Shown: piece by piece, positions 29,287-38,114 of the stretch
Layout: each line of letters starts with the position of its first letter
Position numbering within the stretch: position 1 is the stretch's first letter
DNA from: JABDIP01 sp965227455
GTDB taxonomy: Bacteria; Pseudomonadota; Alphaproteobacteria; DSM-16000; Inquilinaceae
Reading direction: 5' to 3'
Length of the DNA: 64,000 nucleotides
Assembly: GCA_965227455.1 (NCBI GenBank)
Contig: OZ245752.1
Span: 4,464,001-4,528,000 of the forward strand
Program-made: the position numbers and the translations under genes
Notes under the pieces: model-generated
The model's database searches: none
What the model saw: the letters and a program-made list of their open reading frames with translations, nothing else
Told to the model about the DNA's origin: nothing

Positions 29287-31025
29287 GGCTAGAGACCCGC
29301 TCGGACCTGAGGGCGCCGACCGATTTGGCGTCCCCCGCGGCGCCGGCTGACGAGACCCGGAAGCCGCACGCGTCGACGGGATCCGTGTGGTCGACGGCAG
29401 AGTCCCGGGACGCCGACGCGTCGCAGACGGACACCGCCCCATTGCCGATCCGGCGCCGCTGGCGTTTTTCCAAACTCACCGCCCGGGTGCTGGCGATCAA
29501 CCTGCTGGCCCTGATGATCCTGGTCGGCGGGCTGCTCTATCTCGGCCGCTACGAAGAGCGCCTGATCCAGGCGGAGATGGAGAGCCTGCGCACCGAGGCG
29601 CTGATCTTCGCCGGCGCCCTGGCCGAGGGCGCCATCGTCGGCGATCCGGATATCGGCCTCGACCTGGATCCGGAGCGCGGCCGCCAGATGGTCCGGCGGC
29701 TGTACGAGACCACCGACACCCGCACCCGCCTGTTCACCACCGAGGGCACCCTGCTGGCCGACAGCCGGCTGTTGATCGGCGGCGGCGTCATCGAGATCGA
29801 GCTGCTGCGGCCCGCCGACGACAGCGTCTGGCTGCGCGACACCTTCGACTCGGTCTATGGCTGGATCACCCAGCTGGTGCCCGAGCGCAAGGGCTGGCCG
29901 CTCTATACCGAGCAGGCGCAGCAGCAGGCCGCCCACTACCCGCCGGTGCTGCGCGCCCTGTCCGGCAATATCGGCCAGCAGGTCTGGTCCGACCCCGATG
30001 GCGGCAAGATCCTGGGCGTGGCGGTGCCGGTGCAGCGGCTGCGCGCGGTGAAGGGCGCCATCCTGGTGACCCGCGACACCGGCAAGATGGAAAAGGCCAT
30101 CCAGTCGGTGCGCGAGGACATCCTGAAGGTCTGGGGCGTGGCGCTGCTGGTGACGGTGGCCCTGTCGCTCTATCTGGCTAGCACCATCACCCGGCCGATC
30201 CGCCGGCTGGCGGCGGCGGCCGAAGGGGTGCGCCGCGGCCATGGACGGCAGCAGCTGATCCCGGATTTCTCCCGCCGCCGGGACGAGATCGGCGAGCTGT
30301 CGGCCTCGCTGCGCGACATGACCTCGGCCCTGTGGACCCGGATGGACGCCATCGAGCGCTTCGCCGCCGATGTGGCCCATGAGATCAAGAACCCGCTGAC
30401 CTCGCTGCGCAGCGCGGTCGAAACCGTGTCGCGGATCAAGGATCTGGAGCAGCAGCGCCGGCTGATGGCGATCATCCTGGAGGATGTGCAGCGCCTGGAC
30501 CGGCTGATCACCGATATCTCCGACGCCTCCCGGCTGGATGCGGAACTGTCCCGTGCGGAGTCGGAAGAGGTCGACGTGGCGGCACTGCTGACCATGCTGG
30601 TCGAGCTCTACGAGACCACGGTGGAAGAGGACGGCCCGAAGCTGCAGCTCACCCTGCCGCCGTTCAACACCCTCTATGTGAACGGGCTGGAAGACCGGCT
30701 GGTGCAGGTGTTCCGCAACCTGATCGGCAACGCGATCTCGTTCTCCCCGCCCGGCGGCGTCATCGCCATCCGGGCCCGGCGCGAATCCGGCTACGTCATC
30801 GTCGAGCTGGAAGACGAGGGCCCAGGTATCCCGTCGTCGAAACTGGCGGCGATCTTCGACCGCTTCTACACCGAGCGCCCGGCCGGCGAGAAGTTCGGCA
30901 CCCATTCCGGCCTTGGGCTCAGCATCTCCAAGCAGATCGTCGACGCCCATCACGGCAAGATCTCCGCCGCCAACCGCGACGATCGCAGCGGCGCCCGCTT
31001 CACGGTGAAGATCCCGGCGCGGTAG
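29283..31025 (+). CDS. chvG: Sensor histidine kinase ChvG
   Basis: 580 residues. A cytoplasmic N-terminal extension of about 60 residues precedes helix 1 (VLAINLLALMILVGGLLYL). A periplasmic sensor domain of about 200 residues follows, then helix 2 (VWGVALLVTVALSLYLA), HAMP, and the kinase core with phospho-acceptor His366 in VAHEIKNPLTSLRS. ATP-binding motifs are NLIGNAISFSPPGG, EDEGPGIP and HSGLGLSISKQIV. It phosphorylates ChvI. Confidence 0.93.
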   Translation: MRLETRSDLRAPTDLASPAAPADETRKPHASTGSVWSTAESRDADASQTDTAPLPIRRRWRFSKLTARVLAINLLALMILVGGLLYLGRYEERLIQAEMESLRTEALIFAGALAEGAIVGDPDIGLDLDPERGRQMVRRLYETTDTRTRLFTTEGTLLADSRLLIGGGVIEIELLRPADDSVWLRDTFDSVYGWITQLVPERKGWPLYTEQAQQQAAHYPPVLRALSGNIGQQVWSDPDGGKILGVAVPVQRLRAVKGAILVTRDTGKMEKAIQSVREDILKVWGVALLVTVALSLYLASTITRPIRRLAAAAEGVRRGHGRQQLIPDFSRRRDEIGELSASLRDMTSALWTRMDAIERFAADVAHEIKNPLTSLRSAVETVSRIKDLEQQRRLMAIILEDVQRLDRLITDISDASRLDAELSRAESEEVDVAALLTMLVELYETTVEEDGPKLQLTLPPFNTLYVNGLEDRLVQVFRNLIGNAISFSPPGGVIAIRARRESGYVIVELEDEGPGIPSSKLAAIFDRFYTERPAGEKFGTHSGLGLSISKQIVDAHHGKISAANRDDRSGARFTVKIPAR

Positions 31026-31080
31026 AGCGCGCGCCCGCAGTTTGTGACTGGATGGTGATCCCCCTTGTCCAAGAAGGGGG

Positions 31081-32070
31081 ATGCCGAGGCCCGATCCCCG
31101 TAGTCCCCGGAGTGTTGAGCGCAACCCGGTCAGCCTGACCCGGCAGGCATTGCGCTCCAGATTCGCCGTGTGGGCCGGTGCGATCCTGTTGCTGCTGCTC
31201 GGCGCCTCCTGGGGGCTGCAATTCGCGCTGCTCAAGATCGCCGCCGGATCGCAGGTCGGCGAGCTGTCGATCCTGACCGGGTCCATGGCGCTGCTGGCCA
31301 TCGCCTATCTGGCGACGCTGGCGGCGCGGCGGGAATGGTTCCGGCCGACCTGGCGCCATGTGCGCTTCTTCATCATCAGCGGCCTGTTCGGCTATGTCAT
31401 CCCGCTTGGCGGCGTGCTCTGGGTCGCGGACCGGCTCTCGGCAGGCCTGATCGTCCTCTACACAGAGGCGCTGGACCCGGTCTTCACCATCATGATCGTC
31501 CTGCTGCTCAGGACCGAGATCGTGTCGCGCCGCCGGCTGGGGGCCGTGGCGATCGCGCTCGCCGGCGTCGCGGCTGCCATGTGGCCGGATGTGACCGCCA
31601 CCGCCGATGCCCGCGCCTTCGGCCTGCTGATCGTCCTCATCGTCCCGCTGGCCTATGCCATTGACGGGGTCTATGTGTCGTCCTGCTGGCCCCAGGATCT
31701 GAGCGCGCTGCAGGTGGTGACCGGCGAGGCCTTTGCCGGCGCCGCCCTGCTGTTTCCGATCTGGGCGATGCTGGAGGGCTTCACCGGAATGCCGGCCACG
31801 CTGGGGCCGGCGGAATGGGCGATCCTCGCCTTCGTCCCGGTGAGCTATCTGGAGGTCTACCTCTACTTCTACCTGCTCAAGACCCGCGGCGCGGTGTTCG
31901 TCGCCTTCGGCTGCTTCGTGTCCCTGTTCGCCGGCTTCCTGTGGGGCATGGTGCTGCTCGGGGAGCAGCACGGGCCGGTGGTTTGGCTTGCGGTCATGCT
32001 GGTCTCCGTCGCGCTCTATCTGATGACCGTCAGGCGGCGCGCCAGCGCCCCGGCCGCGTTGGAGGGCTGA
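31081..32070 (+). CDS. EamA/DMT-family transporter
   Basis: 329 residues with ten predicted membrane helices in two EamA repeats: the first starts GASWGLQFALLKIAAGS, the second VIVPLAYAIDGVYVSS. A cytoplasmic N-terminal tail of about 30 residues precedes helix 1. Members export or import small metabolites; the substrate is unknown. Its 3' end overlaps the converging DUF457 gene by 55 bp. Confidence 0.85.
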   Translation: MPRPDPRSPRSVERNPVSLTRQALRSRFAVWAGAILLLLLGASWGLQFALLKIAAGSQVGELSILTGSMALLAIAYLATLAARREWFRPTWRHVRFFIISGLFGYVIPLGGVLWVADRLSAGLIVLYTEALDPVFTIMIVLLLRTEIVSRRRLGAVAIALAGVAAAMWPDVTATADARAFGLLIVLIVPLAYAIDGVYVSSCWPQDLSALQVVTGEAFAGAALLFPIWAMLEGFTGMPATLGPAEWAILAFVPVSYLEVYLYFYLLKTRGAVFVAFGCFVSLFAGFLWGMVLLGEQHGPVVWLAVMLVSVALYLMTVRRRASAPAALEG

Positions 32071-32642
32071 CGGGCGGCGCTCCAGGCTGCCAGCCTGCGA
32101 TGCGCCGCCCGCATCAGCCAGGCCATCAGAAACACCGCTCCGCCGACCGCCTCGAGCCCGGTGATCCACAGCCCGCCGAAGGTCGGATCCCAGTGGCTGA
32201 ACAGGCCCCGCAACCGGATCGTGTCGTTCAGGGGCCACAGCAGCAGCGGCCCGTCGGTCACATGCGAGACGATGTCGGCCGCCGAATGGGTAAGGGCGCC
32301 GAGCAGGAAGGCCAGCCCGAGCGGCCGCAGCCATGCGCCCCGCCGGTCCAAGAGGCAGACCAGAAGCGCCAGCCCGGCCAGGCTGGTCGGCGAATGCAGC
32401 AGGCTGTGCAGGGCGCTGACCCAGGAATCCGCGAAGTACACCCGGTCCATCTCGACCTGGATCGCCGGCTGGTGGAAGCGGCCGTCGCGCAGGGTCACGG
32501 CGGCGGCGATCCAGCTCCAGACGATGGCGACCGGCAGGTCCGGCGCCACGGCGCCCACGATCAGGGCGGTGCGCAACCGGCCGCGCCAACCCAGCAGGCG
32601 GGCGCAGCCATAGCCGATCAGGGCATGGGTCGGGGTTTTCAT
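32016..32642 (-). CDS. Membrane-bound metal-dependent hydrolase, DUF457/YdjM-like
   Basis: 208 residues from the ATG at 32642. MKTPTHALIGYGCARLLGW and VGAVAPDLP are the opening motifs of the DUF457 family (His and Asp ligands), and FLLGALTHSAADIVSHVTDG provides a further metal-binding block. Four or five membrane helices are predicted. YdjM-type proteins are induced by DNA damage in E. coli, but the reaction is not established. Coding overlap with the opposite-strand transporter covers its last 18 codons. Confidence 0.75.
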   Translation of the reverse strand: MKTPTHALIGYGCARLLGWRGRLRTALIVGAVAPDLPVAIVWSWIAAAVTLRDGRFHQPAIQVEMDRVYFADSWVSALHSLLHSPTSLAGLALLVCLLDRRGAWLRPLGLAFLLGALTHSAADIVSHVTDGPLLLWPLNDTIRLRGLFSHWDPTFGGLWITGLEAVGGAVFLMAWLMRAAHRRLAAWSAARQPSNAAGALARRLTVIR

Positions 32643-32668
32643 CCCGGGCCTCCGCCTTGGACCGCCCG

Positions 32669-32989
32669 CTAGCTTGCGAAGGCCTCCGGATCGCCGGGCA
32701 CGATGCGGCTGATAACCCCGCGGCGCTGCCGCTCGCCATCCACATAGGCGAAACAGCCCGGCGCATGGTCGATATGCCAATGGCCCTTGGGGCCGTCCTG
32801 CCAGTCGGTCCGGTAGCCGTCGCCGGCCAGGTCCCAGCGTCCCTGCAGGAACTGGCCGTTCGGCAGGCGCATATAGGAGCGCTGGTCGGCGGTGTAGTGG
32901 ATCACCGCCTCGCCACCGGCATCCAGGGCCACATAATGGGTATTCCCGGCGAGCAGGATGGATAAGGTGTCTTCGTCCAGATGGGTCAT
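32669..32989 (-). CDS. Conserved small cytoplasmic protein
   Basis: 106 residues, compact and beta-rich: VALDAGGEAVIHYTADQRSY, GQFLQGRWDLAGDGYRTDW and GHWHIDHAPGCFAYVDG suggest a small lipocalin-like or beta-barrel fold. I do not recognise the family. It is divergent from the MarR gene, with GTCAAG–CTTGAC operators in between, so MarR probably controls it. Confidence 0.6.
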   Translation of the reverse strand: MTHLDEDTLSILLAGNTHYVALDAGGEAVIHYTADQRSYMRLPNGQFLQGRWDLAGDGYRTDWQDGPKGHWHIDHAPGCFAYVDGERQRRGVISRIVPGDPEAFAS

Positions 32990-33054
32990 GGGTCTGTCCC
33001 TCGTGGCTGGGTCTTCGGCAGGCGCTTGCCGGCGCCTGAAGCATGATGTAACTT

Positions 33055-33108
33055 AGTCAAGTAACTTGACTATAAATTCGGAAGGGTCGATTGGTCAAGC
33101 GACTTGAC
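33055..33108. promoter_or_regulatory. Two matching MarR operators
   Basis: GTCAAG-TAA-CTTGAC (33056–33070, extended to a 17-bp palindrome AGTCAAGT-A-ACTTGACT at 33055–33071) and GTCAAG-CGA-CTTGAC (33094–33108) have identical arms and centres 38 bp apart. TATAAA at 33071–33076 touches the first. The second lies just inside the marR frame. They lie in or beside the divergent promoter region of the marR and 106-residue genes. Confidence 0.75.
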
Positions 33109-33597
33109 GAAAATCCCGATGCGTCCGCGTCGCCGCCCCTGCTGGACCATGTCGGTTGGCGGCTGTGGCAGGCGGGCCGGATGTGGGTCGACCTGTTCAT
33201 TGGCGGCATGCAGCGGGCCGGCCATGGCTGGTACGGGCTGGCCCAGGCCAATCTGCTGGGCTGCCTGCCTCGGTCCGGAACCCGGCAGAGCGTGTTGGCC
33301 GAGCGCACCGGCTTGAGCAAGCAGGCGGTGCAGCAGCTGGTCGACGACCTGGTCGCCGCCGGCATCCTGGTGCGCACCGCGGACCCGGCCGACAAGCGCG
33401 CCCGCATCGTGCGCTATACCGAGAAGGGCATGGCGGCGCTGGCCGACGGCAACCGCATCAAGCTGGAGATCGAAGCCGAATTCGCGACGCGGCTGGGGGC
33501 GCGGGACCTGGCGCGGCTGAAGGACATCCTGGCGAAGCTGGCGGAAGCGCGGGCCGGGTCCGGGTGGCCGGCGGATTCCGGAACCACCCGCGATTGA
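33091..33597 (+). CDS. MarR-family transcriptional regulator
   Basis: 168 residues from a TTG at 33091 with GGAAGGG close upstream. The winged helix-turn-helix spans about residues 65–120: SVLAERTGLSKQAVQQLVDDL is the recognition helix, and RTADPADKRARIVRYTEKG the wing. Flanking helices form the dimer. The ligand is unknown. The operators at its own start indicate autoregulation. The start is uncertain because the first codons coincide with the second operator. Confidence 0.85.
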   Translation: MVKRLDENPDASASPPLLDHVGWRLWQAGRMWVDLFIGGMQRAGHGWYGLAQANLLGCLPRSGTRQSVLAERTGLSKQAVQQLVDDLVAAGILVRTADPADKRARIVRYTEKGMAALADGNRIKLEIEAEFATRLGARDLARLKDILAKLAEARAGSGWPADSGTTRD

Positions 33598-33629
33598 CAG
33601 GTGCCGCCGCCAACGCCACCTTGGCCGGT

Positions 33630-34091
33630 ATGGGCTCGGTTCATGCCACCTGTATTGCCGTTGACGGTGTGGGCGTGATGCTGCGCGGCCCCTCGGGCAG
33701 CGGCAAATCCGATCTGGCGCTGCGGCTGATCGACGGGGGCGCGGTGCTGGTGGCCGATGATCAGGTGCAATTGTCAAAAGGCGACGGCGAGGATGGCGGC
33801 CGGTTGATCGCCCGGTCGCCGGCGGCGATAGCCGGGCTGCTGGAGGTCCGCGGGATCGGATTGCTGCCGGCCCCCAGCCAGCCATCGGCCCCCGTGGGCC
33901 TGGTTGTCGACCTGAAACCCGGCGGGGAGATCGATCGCATGCCCGAGCCTGCCACCTGCGCCTATCTCGGCATCCGGCTGCCCCTGATCGCCCTGGACCC
34001 GTTCCGGTCCTCCGCACCGGCGGCTCTGCGGCTCGCCGTTGCCGCGTTGCGGCGATCGGACGGCGAGCTGCCCCTGGCGAAGGAATCGTGA
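33630..34091 (+). CDS. hprK: HPr kinase/phosphorylase, short alphaproteobacterial form
   Basis: 153 residues from the ATG at 33630, where homology starts (VHATCIAVDGVGVMLRG). Only the catalytic domain is present; the N-terminal domain of Firmicute HprK is missing, as usual in alphaproteobacteria. Walker A is GPSGSGKSD (20–28), ADDQV follows, and LEVRGIGLLPAP is the HPrK signature. It phosphorylates HPr on the regulatory serine (Ser64 of the HPr encoded 1.5 kb downstream). TTG codons at 33594 or 33621 are alternative starts. Confidence 0.9.
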   Translation: MGSVHATCIAVDGVGVMLRGPSGSGKSDLALRLIDGGAVLVADDQVQLSKGDGEDGGRLIARSPAAIAGLLEVRGIGLLPAPSQPSAPVGLVVDLKPGGEIDRMPEPATCAYLGIRLPLIALDPFRSSAPAALRLAVAALRRSDGELPLAKES

Positions 34092-34093
34092 CC

Positions 34094-34969
34094 ATGGAAG
34101 GCGGGGACGGCATGCGGCGGCGGATCGTTCTGGTGACCGGCATGTCCGGGGCCGGCATGTCCTCGGCCCTGTCGGCGCTGGAGGATCTGGGGCACGAGGC
34201 GATCGACAACCTGCCGCTGCCGCTGGTTCCGGCGCTGGTCGCCCAGGGCGACCTGTCCAACCGGCCGGTCGCCATCGGCATAGACAGCCGGACCCGCGGG
34301 TTCAACGCCAAGCGCCTGCTGGCACAGCTGGGTGAGCTCAGGGACGACGCCACCCTGGATGTCGGGCTGCTGTTCCTGGATTGCGACGACGAGGCGCTGC
34401 AGCGCCGCTATACCGAGACCCGCCGCCGCCATCCGCTGGCGGTCGACCGGCCGGTAGCGGACGGCATCGCCGCCGACCGTAACGTCGTGGGCCCGCTGCG
34501 CGACCAGGCCGACGCGGTCATCGACACCACCGCCCTGTCGATCCACGATCTGCGGCGCCAGCTTGAGGGCCGGTTCTCCGTCGGCGGCGAGCCGGGGCTG
34601 TTCGTGCAGGTGCTCTCCTTCTCGTTCCGCCGCGGCCTGCCGCGCGAAGCGGATCTGGTGTTCGATGTGCGCTTCCTGGAGAACCCCTATTGGAACGCGG
34701 AGTTGCGGCCGCTCACCGGTCTCGACGAGGCGGTGCAGCAGGCGGTCGCCGCCGACCGCGACTATGCCGAATTCTTCGATCGGATGACGGGGCTGCTCAG
34801 CCCGTTGCTGCCGCGCTACAATCAGGAAGGCAAGAGCTATCTGACGATCGCCATCGGCTGCACCGGCGGCCGGCATCGCTCGGTGTTCGTCGCCACCCGC
34901 CTCGAGCTCTGGCTGCAGGACCAGGGCTATCGCGTCGGCCTGATTCATCGCGACCTGCCGGCGCGCTAA
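34094..34969 (+). CDS. rapZ: RapZ-family nucleotide-binding protein with altered Walker A
   Basis: 291 residues from the ATG at 34094 (GAAGGA nine bases upstream; a GTG at 34088 overlaps the hprK stop). The N-terminal kinase-like domain has GMSGAGMSS (16–24), where the usual Walker A lysine is Met22. LEDLGHEAIDNLPL, FLDCDDEALQRRYTETRRRHPL and C-terminal GCTGGRHRSVFVA are otherwise typical. RapZ controls amino-sugar synthesis through small RNAs in enterobacteria; in alphaproteobacteria it is tied to the regulatory PTS. Met22 is clear in the DNA (atg codon). Confidence 0.92.
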   Translation: MEGGDGMRRRIVLVTGMSGAGMSSALSALEDLGHEAIDNLPLPLVPALVAQGDLSNRPVAIGIDSRTRGFNAKRLLAQLGELRDDATLDVGLLFLDCDDEALQRRYTETRRRHPLAVDRPVADGIAADRNVVGPLRDQADAVIDTTALSIHDLRRQLEGRFSVGGEPGLFVQVLSFSFRRGLPREADLVFDVRFLENPYWNAELRPLTGLDEAVQQAVAADRDYAEFFDRMTGLLSPLLPRYNQEGKSYLTIAIGCTGGRHRSVFVATRLELWLQDQGYRVGLIHRDLPAR

Positions 34970-34998
34970 GCGAAAGACGATCAGGAGGAACCTGACCC

Positions 34999-35418
34999 AT
35001 GGACTCCCAGCCGATGATCGGAATGGTCCTGGTGACCCATGGCCGCCTGGCCGAGGAATTCATCGCCGCGCTGGAACATGTGGTGGGGGAGCAGGAGAAC
35101 ATCGCCGCCGTCTGCATCGGCCCCGACGACGACATGGAACAGCGGCGCATGGAGATCCTGGAGAGCTGCGCCAGGGTCGATACCGGCCGCGGCGCGGTGC
35201 TGCTGACCGACATGTTCGGCGGCACGCCCTCCAACCTGGCGATCTCGATCATGGACCAGGCCAAGGTCGAGGTGATCGCCGGCATCAACCTGCCGATGCT
35301 GATCAAGCTGGTGCAGGTGCGCGGCAGCGAGAGCATGGCGAGCGCCGTTTCCCACGCCCGCGAGGCGGGGCAGAAATACATCAACGTGGCGTCCAGCCTG
35401 CTGGCCGAGGATAAATGA
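34999..35418 (+). CDS. PTS EIIA component, mannose family
   Basis: 139 residues, with AGGAGG upstream of the ATG. The phospho-acceptor is His14 in GMVLVTHGRLAEE, and LLTDMFGGTPSNLA and GINLPMLIKL are the EIIA-Man signatures. No EIIB, EIIC or EIID gene is nearby, so this is a phosphorylation-state signal rather than a sugar transporter part. Its stop overlaps the HPr start (ATGA). Confidence 0.93.
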   Translation: MDSQPMIGMVLVTHGRLAEEFIAALEHVVGEQENIAAVCIGPDDDMEQRRMEILESCARVDTGRGAVLLTDMFGGTPSNLAISIMDQAKVEVIAGINLPMLIKLVQVRGSESMASAVSHAREAGQKYINVASSLLAEDK

Positions 35419-35735
35419 GTCCGGCCGACGACAGCGCGCGTCCCGCCGGTCCTCCATCCGGGGCGGCGCCGGTGGTCCGGGCGGCCACCATCCTCAACCG
35501 CCGCGGTCTGCATGCCCGGGCGGCGGCGAAGTTCGTCAAGCTGGCGACCACCTTCGACGCCCAGATCCGGGTCACCCGCAATGGCATGGATGTGGGCGGC
35601 GATTCCATCATGGGGCTGATGATGCTGGCTGCCAGCCCGGGCAGCACCATCACCCTGATCGCCACCGGCCCGGAGGCCGAGGCGGCGGTGCGGGCGATCG
35701 TCGATCTGATCGTCCGCAAGTTCGATGAGGATTAG
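35415..35735 (+). CDS. HPr phosphocarrier protein
   Basis: 106 residues; an N-terminal extension of about 20 Pro/Ala-rich residues precedes the HPr fold. His33 in LNRRGLHARAA takes phosphate from EI; Ser64 in GDSIMGLMMLAA is the HprK target. It links EI to EIIA and to HprK in the regulatory phosphorelay. The EI gene starts 15 bp later. Confidence 0.94.
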   Translation: MSPADDSARPAGPPSGAAPVVRAATILNRRGLHARAAAKFVKLATTFDAQIRVTRNGMDVGGDSIMGLMMLAASPGSTITLIATGPEAEAAVRAIVDLIVRKFDED

Positions 35736-35750
35736 CACCCAGAGGAACCG

Positions 35751-37535
35751 ATGGTAGACGCGCCCGTGACCGAAACCGCCCAACCCGCCGAGACGCGGGA
35801 AGTGAGCGGTCTGGGCGTGTCGCCGGGCATCGCCATCGGTCCCGCCCATGTGGTCGAGAGCGGCTTCGAGCAGGTCCCGGAATATGTGGTGATCCCGGGC
35901 GAGATCGGGGCCGAGCGGGAGCGCTTCGAGGCGGCGGTGGCGAAATCCCTGCGCCAGATCCGCAAGCTGAAATCCAAGGCGGCGGCCTTGCCGGAATCGG
36001 CCGCGGAGGATCTCGACTTCCTGCTCGACGCCCATCTGGCGATCCTTGGCGGTTCGCGGCTGATCCGCGGGGTCGAGCGGCGCATCGTCGAGGACCGCTA
36101 CAACGCCGAATACGCGGTGCAGGCCGAGGTCTCCTCGATCGCCCAGCACTTCGCCGCCATGGACGACGCCTATCTGGCCGGCCGCATCCAGGATATCCGC
36201 GATGTCGGCGCCCGCCTGATCCGCAACCTGTCCGACCGCAAGTTCCAGGCTTTCGCCACCCTGCCCGAGGGCAGCATCATCATCGCCGAGGAGATCACCC
36301 CCTCGGACACCGCACTGATGGATCCCAAGCGGGTGGCCGGTTTCGCCACCACCCTGGGGGGCGCGGAAGGCCACACCGCCATCATGGCGCGCTCGTTGGG
36401 GCTGCCGGCGGTGCTGGGCGCGGTCGGCCTGATGGACGGCTCGGCGTCGGGCAAGACGGTGATCGTCGACGGCACCTCCGGCCTGGTGATCATCGATCCG
36501 GACCCGGACACCTTGGCGGAGTACGCCGGGCGGCGGGAATCCATGGCCGCCGACCGCCGCCGGCTGCGCGCCCTGATCGGCCAGCCGGGCCTGACCCGCG
36601 ACGAGGTCAAGATCGCCCTGGCGGTCAACCTGGAACTGCCGCGCGAGGTGAAGAACGCGGTGGAGATCGGCGCCGACGGGGTCGGCCTGCTGCGCACCGA
36701 GTTCCAGTTCATGAACCGCGACGACCTGCCCAGCGAGGACGAGCAGTACCGCGCCCTGCGCACCATCGTGGTGGCCATGGCAGGCCGGCCGGTGACCATC
36801 CGCACCCTCGACGTGGGCGGCGAGAAGCTGGCCACGTCGCTGGGCGATCGCTTCGGCGAATCCGCCAACCCGGCGCTGGGCCTGAGGGCCATCCGCCTCA
36901 GCCTGCGGGAGCCCAAGCTGCTGGAAACCCAGCTGGCGGCGATCCTGCGCGCCGGGGCGCATGGGCCGATCCGCATCCTGCTGCCGATGATCACCGGTGT
37001 GGCGGAGATGGAGTCGGTGCGCGAATCCCTGGCCCGGGTGATCCAGCGCCTGAAGCGCCGCAAGCTGCCCTATGCCGATCCGCTGCCGCCGCTGGGCGCC
37101 ATGATCGAGGTGCCCGGCGCGGCCCTCGCCGCCGACGCCCTGGCCCAGGCCTCCGATTTCTTCGCCATCGGCACCAATGATCTGATCCAGTATACGCTGG
37201 CCATCGACCGCGGCGACGAGCAGGTGGCCGACCTCTACAACCCCCTGCACCCGGCCGTCCTGCGCCTGATCCAGTTCGCCACCGAGGCGGCGCTGCGCGC
37301 CCGCATCCCGGTCAGCCTCTGCGGCGAAATCGCCGGCGATCCCCGCTACACCGCGCTCCTGGTCGGCCTTGGCCTGCAGGAACTCTCCATGTCCCCCGCC
37401 AAGCTCCTAGCCGTAAAACGCCGCGTCCGCACCCTCGACACCGTCGCCGCCGCCCGCCGCGCCGGCATGATCATGGACCAGAGCGACCCTGGGCGGATCG
37501 CCGCGCTGCTGGATGATTTCAATGAGGGGGAGTGA
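35751..37535 (+). CDS. ptsI: Phosphoenolpyruvate–protein phosphotransferase (PTS Enzyme I)
   Basis: 594 residues. The N-terminal domain holds phospho-His208 in GGAEGHTAIMARSLGLPAV; the C-terminal PEP-binding barrel has LRTEFQFMNRD, FFAIGTNDLIQYTLAIDR and catalytic Cys in SLCGEIAGD. No GAF domain is present, so it is ptsI-like and not the nitrogen-type PtsP. It takes phosphate from PEP to HPr. With HprK, EIIA and HPr it makes a PTS without permease, likely reporting carbon or energy status. Confidence 0.93.
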   Translation: MVDAPVTETAQPAETREVSGLGVSPGIAIGPAHVVESGFEQVPEYVVIPGEIGAERERFEAAVAKSLRQIRKLKSKAAALPESAAEDLDFLLDAHLAILGGSRLIRGVERRIVEDRYNAEYAVQAEVSSIAQHFAAMDDAYLAGRIQDIRDVGARLIRNLSDRKFQAFATLPEGSIIIAEEITPSDTALMDPKRVAGFATTLGGAEGHTAIMARSLGLPAVLGAVGLMDGSASGKTVIVDGTSGLVIIDPDPDTLAEYAGRRESMAADRRRLRALIGQPGLTRDEVKIALAVNLELPREVKNAVEIGADGVGLLRTEFQFMNRDDLPSEDEQYRALRTIVVAMAGRPVTIRTLDVGGEKLATSLGDRFGESANPALGLRAIRLSLREPKLLETQLAAILRAGAHGPIRILLPMITGVAEMESVRESLARVIQRLKRRKLPYADPLPPLGAMIEVPGAALAADALAQASDFFAIGTNDLIQYTLAIDRGDEQVADLYNPLHPAVLRLIQFATEAALRARIPVSLCGEIAGDPRYTALLVGLGLQELSMSPAKLLAVKRRVRTLDTVAAARRAGMIMDQSDPGRIAALLDDFNEGE

Positions 37536-37551
37536 GGGGCACTAAAGCGAT

Positions 37552-37956
37552 ATGGGTCATTCAATGCAGTCGGTCCAAGAGAGCCGGGAGTGGTTCGACG
37601 ACCTCGATTTGCTGCTGGCGACGCAGATCTTGGCCGAGTCCTTCGACCAAAAGCCGGCGGAATTCAGCAGGCTCACCGACTTTGTCCAATTGTGGCGGAA
37701 CATCCCGCGTGCCTACGGTCCGGGCACCATTGACCTCCGCTTAGCCGATCTCGCGTCCGATCCGACAATCGCGTCAGAATTTGTTGCACTCACCCATCGG
37801 GCCGAGCACCTGATCAGTTCGGTCGCTGACCCGATCCCGGCAGAAGTCGCCAACTCCCGATGGGGCGTTTCAGGCGTCACCTTCTATGATTATGGCGCCG
37901 CGCGGCTCGTTGATACCCTGCATCGGTTGAGAGGCCTCCTTCTGGACTTTGTGTGA
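37552..37956 (+). CDS. Hypothetical protein downstream of ptsI
   Basis: 134 residues, mostly helical (WFDDLDLLLATQILAESF, FVALTHRAEHLISSV, RLVDTLHRLRGLLLDF). I do not recognise the family. GC is lower than in ptsI, and an orphan hairpin repeat follows directly, so it may be acquired DNA. An alternative ATG lies at 37564. Confidence 0.5.
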   Translation: MGHSMQSVQESREWFDDLDLLLATQILAESFDQKPAEFSRLTDFVQLWRNIPRAYGPGTIDLRLADLASDPTIASEFVALTHRAEHLISSVADPIPAEVANSRWGVSGVTFYDYGAARLVDTLHRLRGLLLDFV

Positions 37957-37974
37957 CGACAACAGAAACCAAAT

Positions 37975-38031
37975 GGGGTCAGAGTCGACTGATCAAACGT
38001 AGGCGACGTGAAATCAATCGACTCTGACCCC
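37975..38031. repeat. Orphan GGGGTCAGAGTCGA hairpin
   Basis: GGGGTCAGAGTCGACTGAT (37975–37993) pairs with 38013–38031 with one mismatch in 19 bases and a 19-base loop. A partial third arm (CGAGTCCGACCCC) lies at 38066–38078. Hairpins beginning GGGGTCAGAGTCGA commonly flank REP-associated (Y1) transposase genes; none is present here. Confidence 0.75.
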
Positions 38032-38114
38032 AGTGATCTTCTGAGTCGCACGCCTCGGACTTATCGAGTCCGACCCCAGTTCTGTCGATCGACATGACTG
38101 GAAACCATCCCGAC

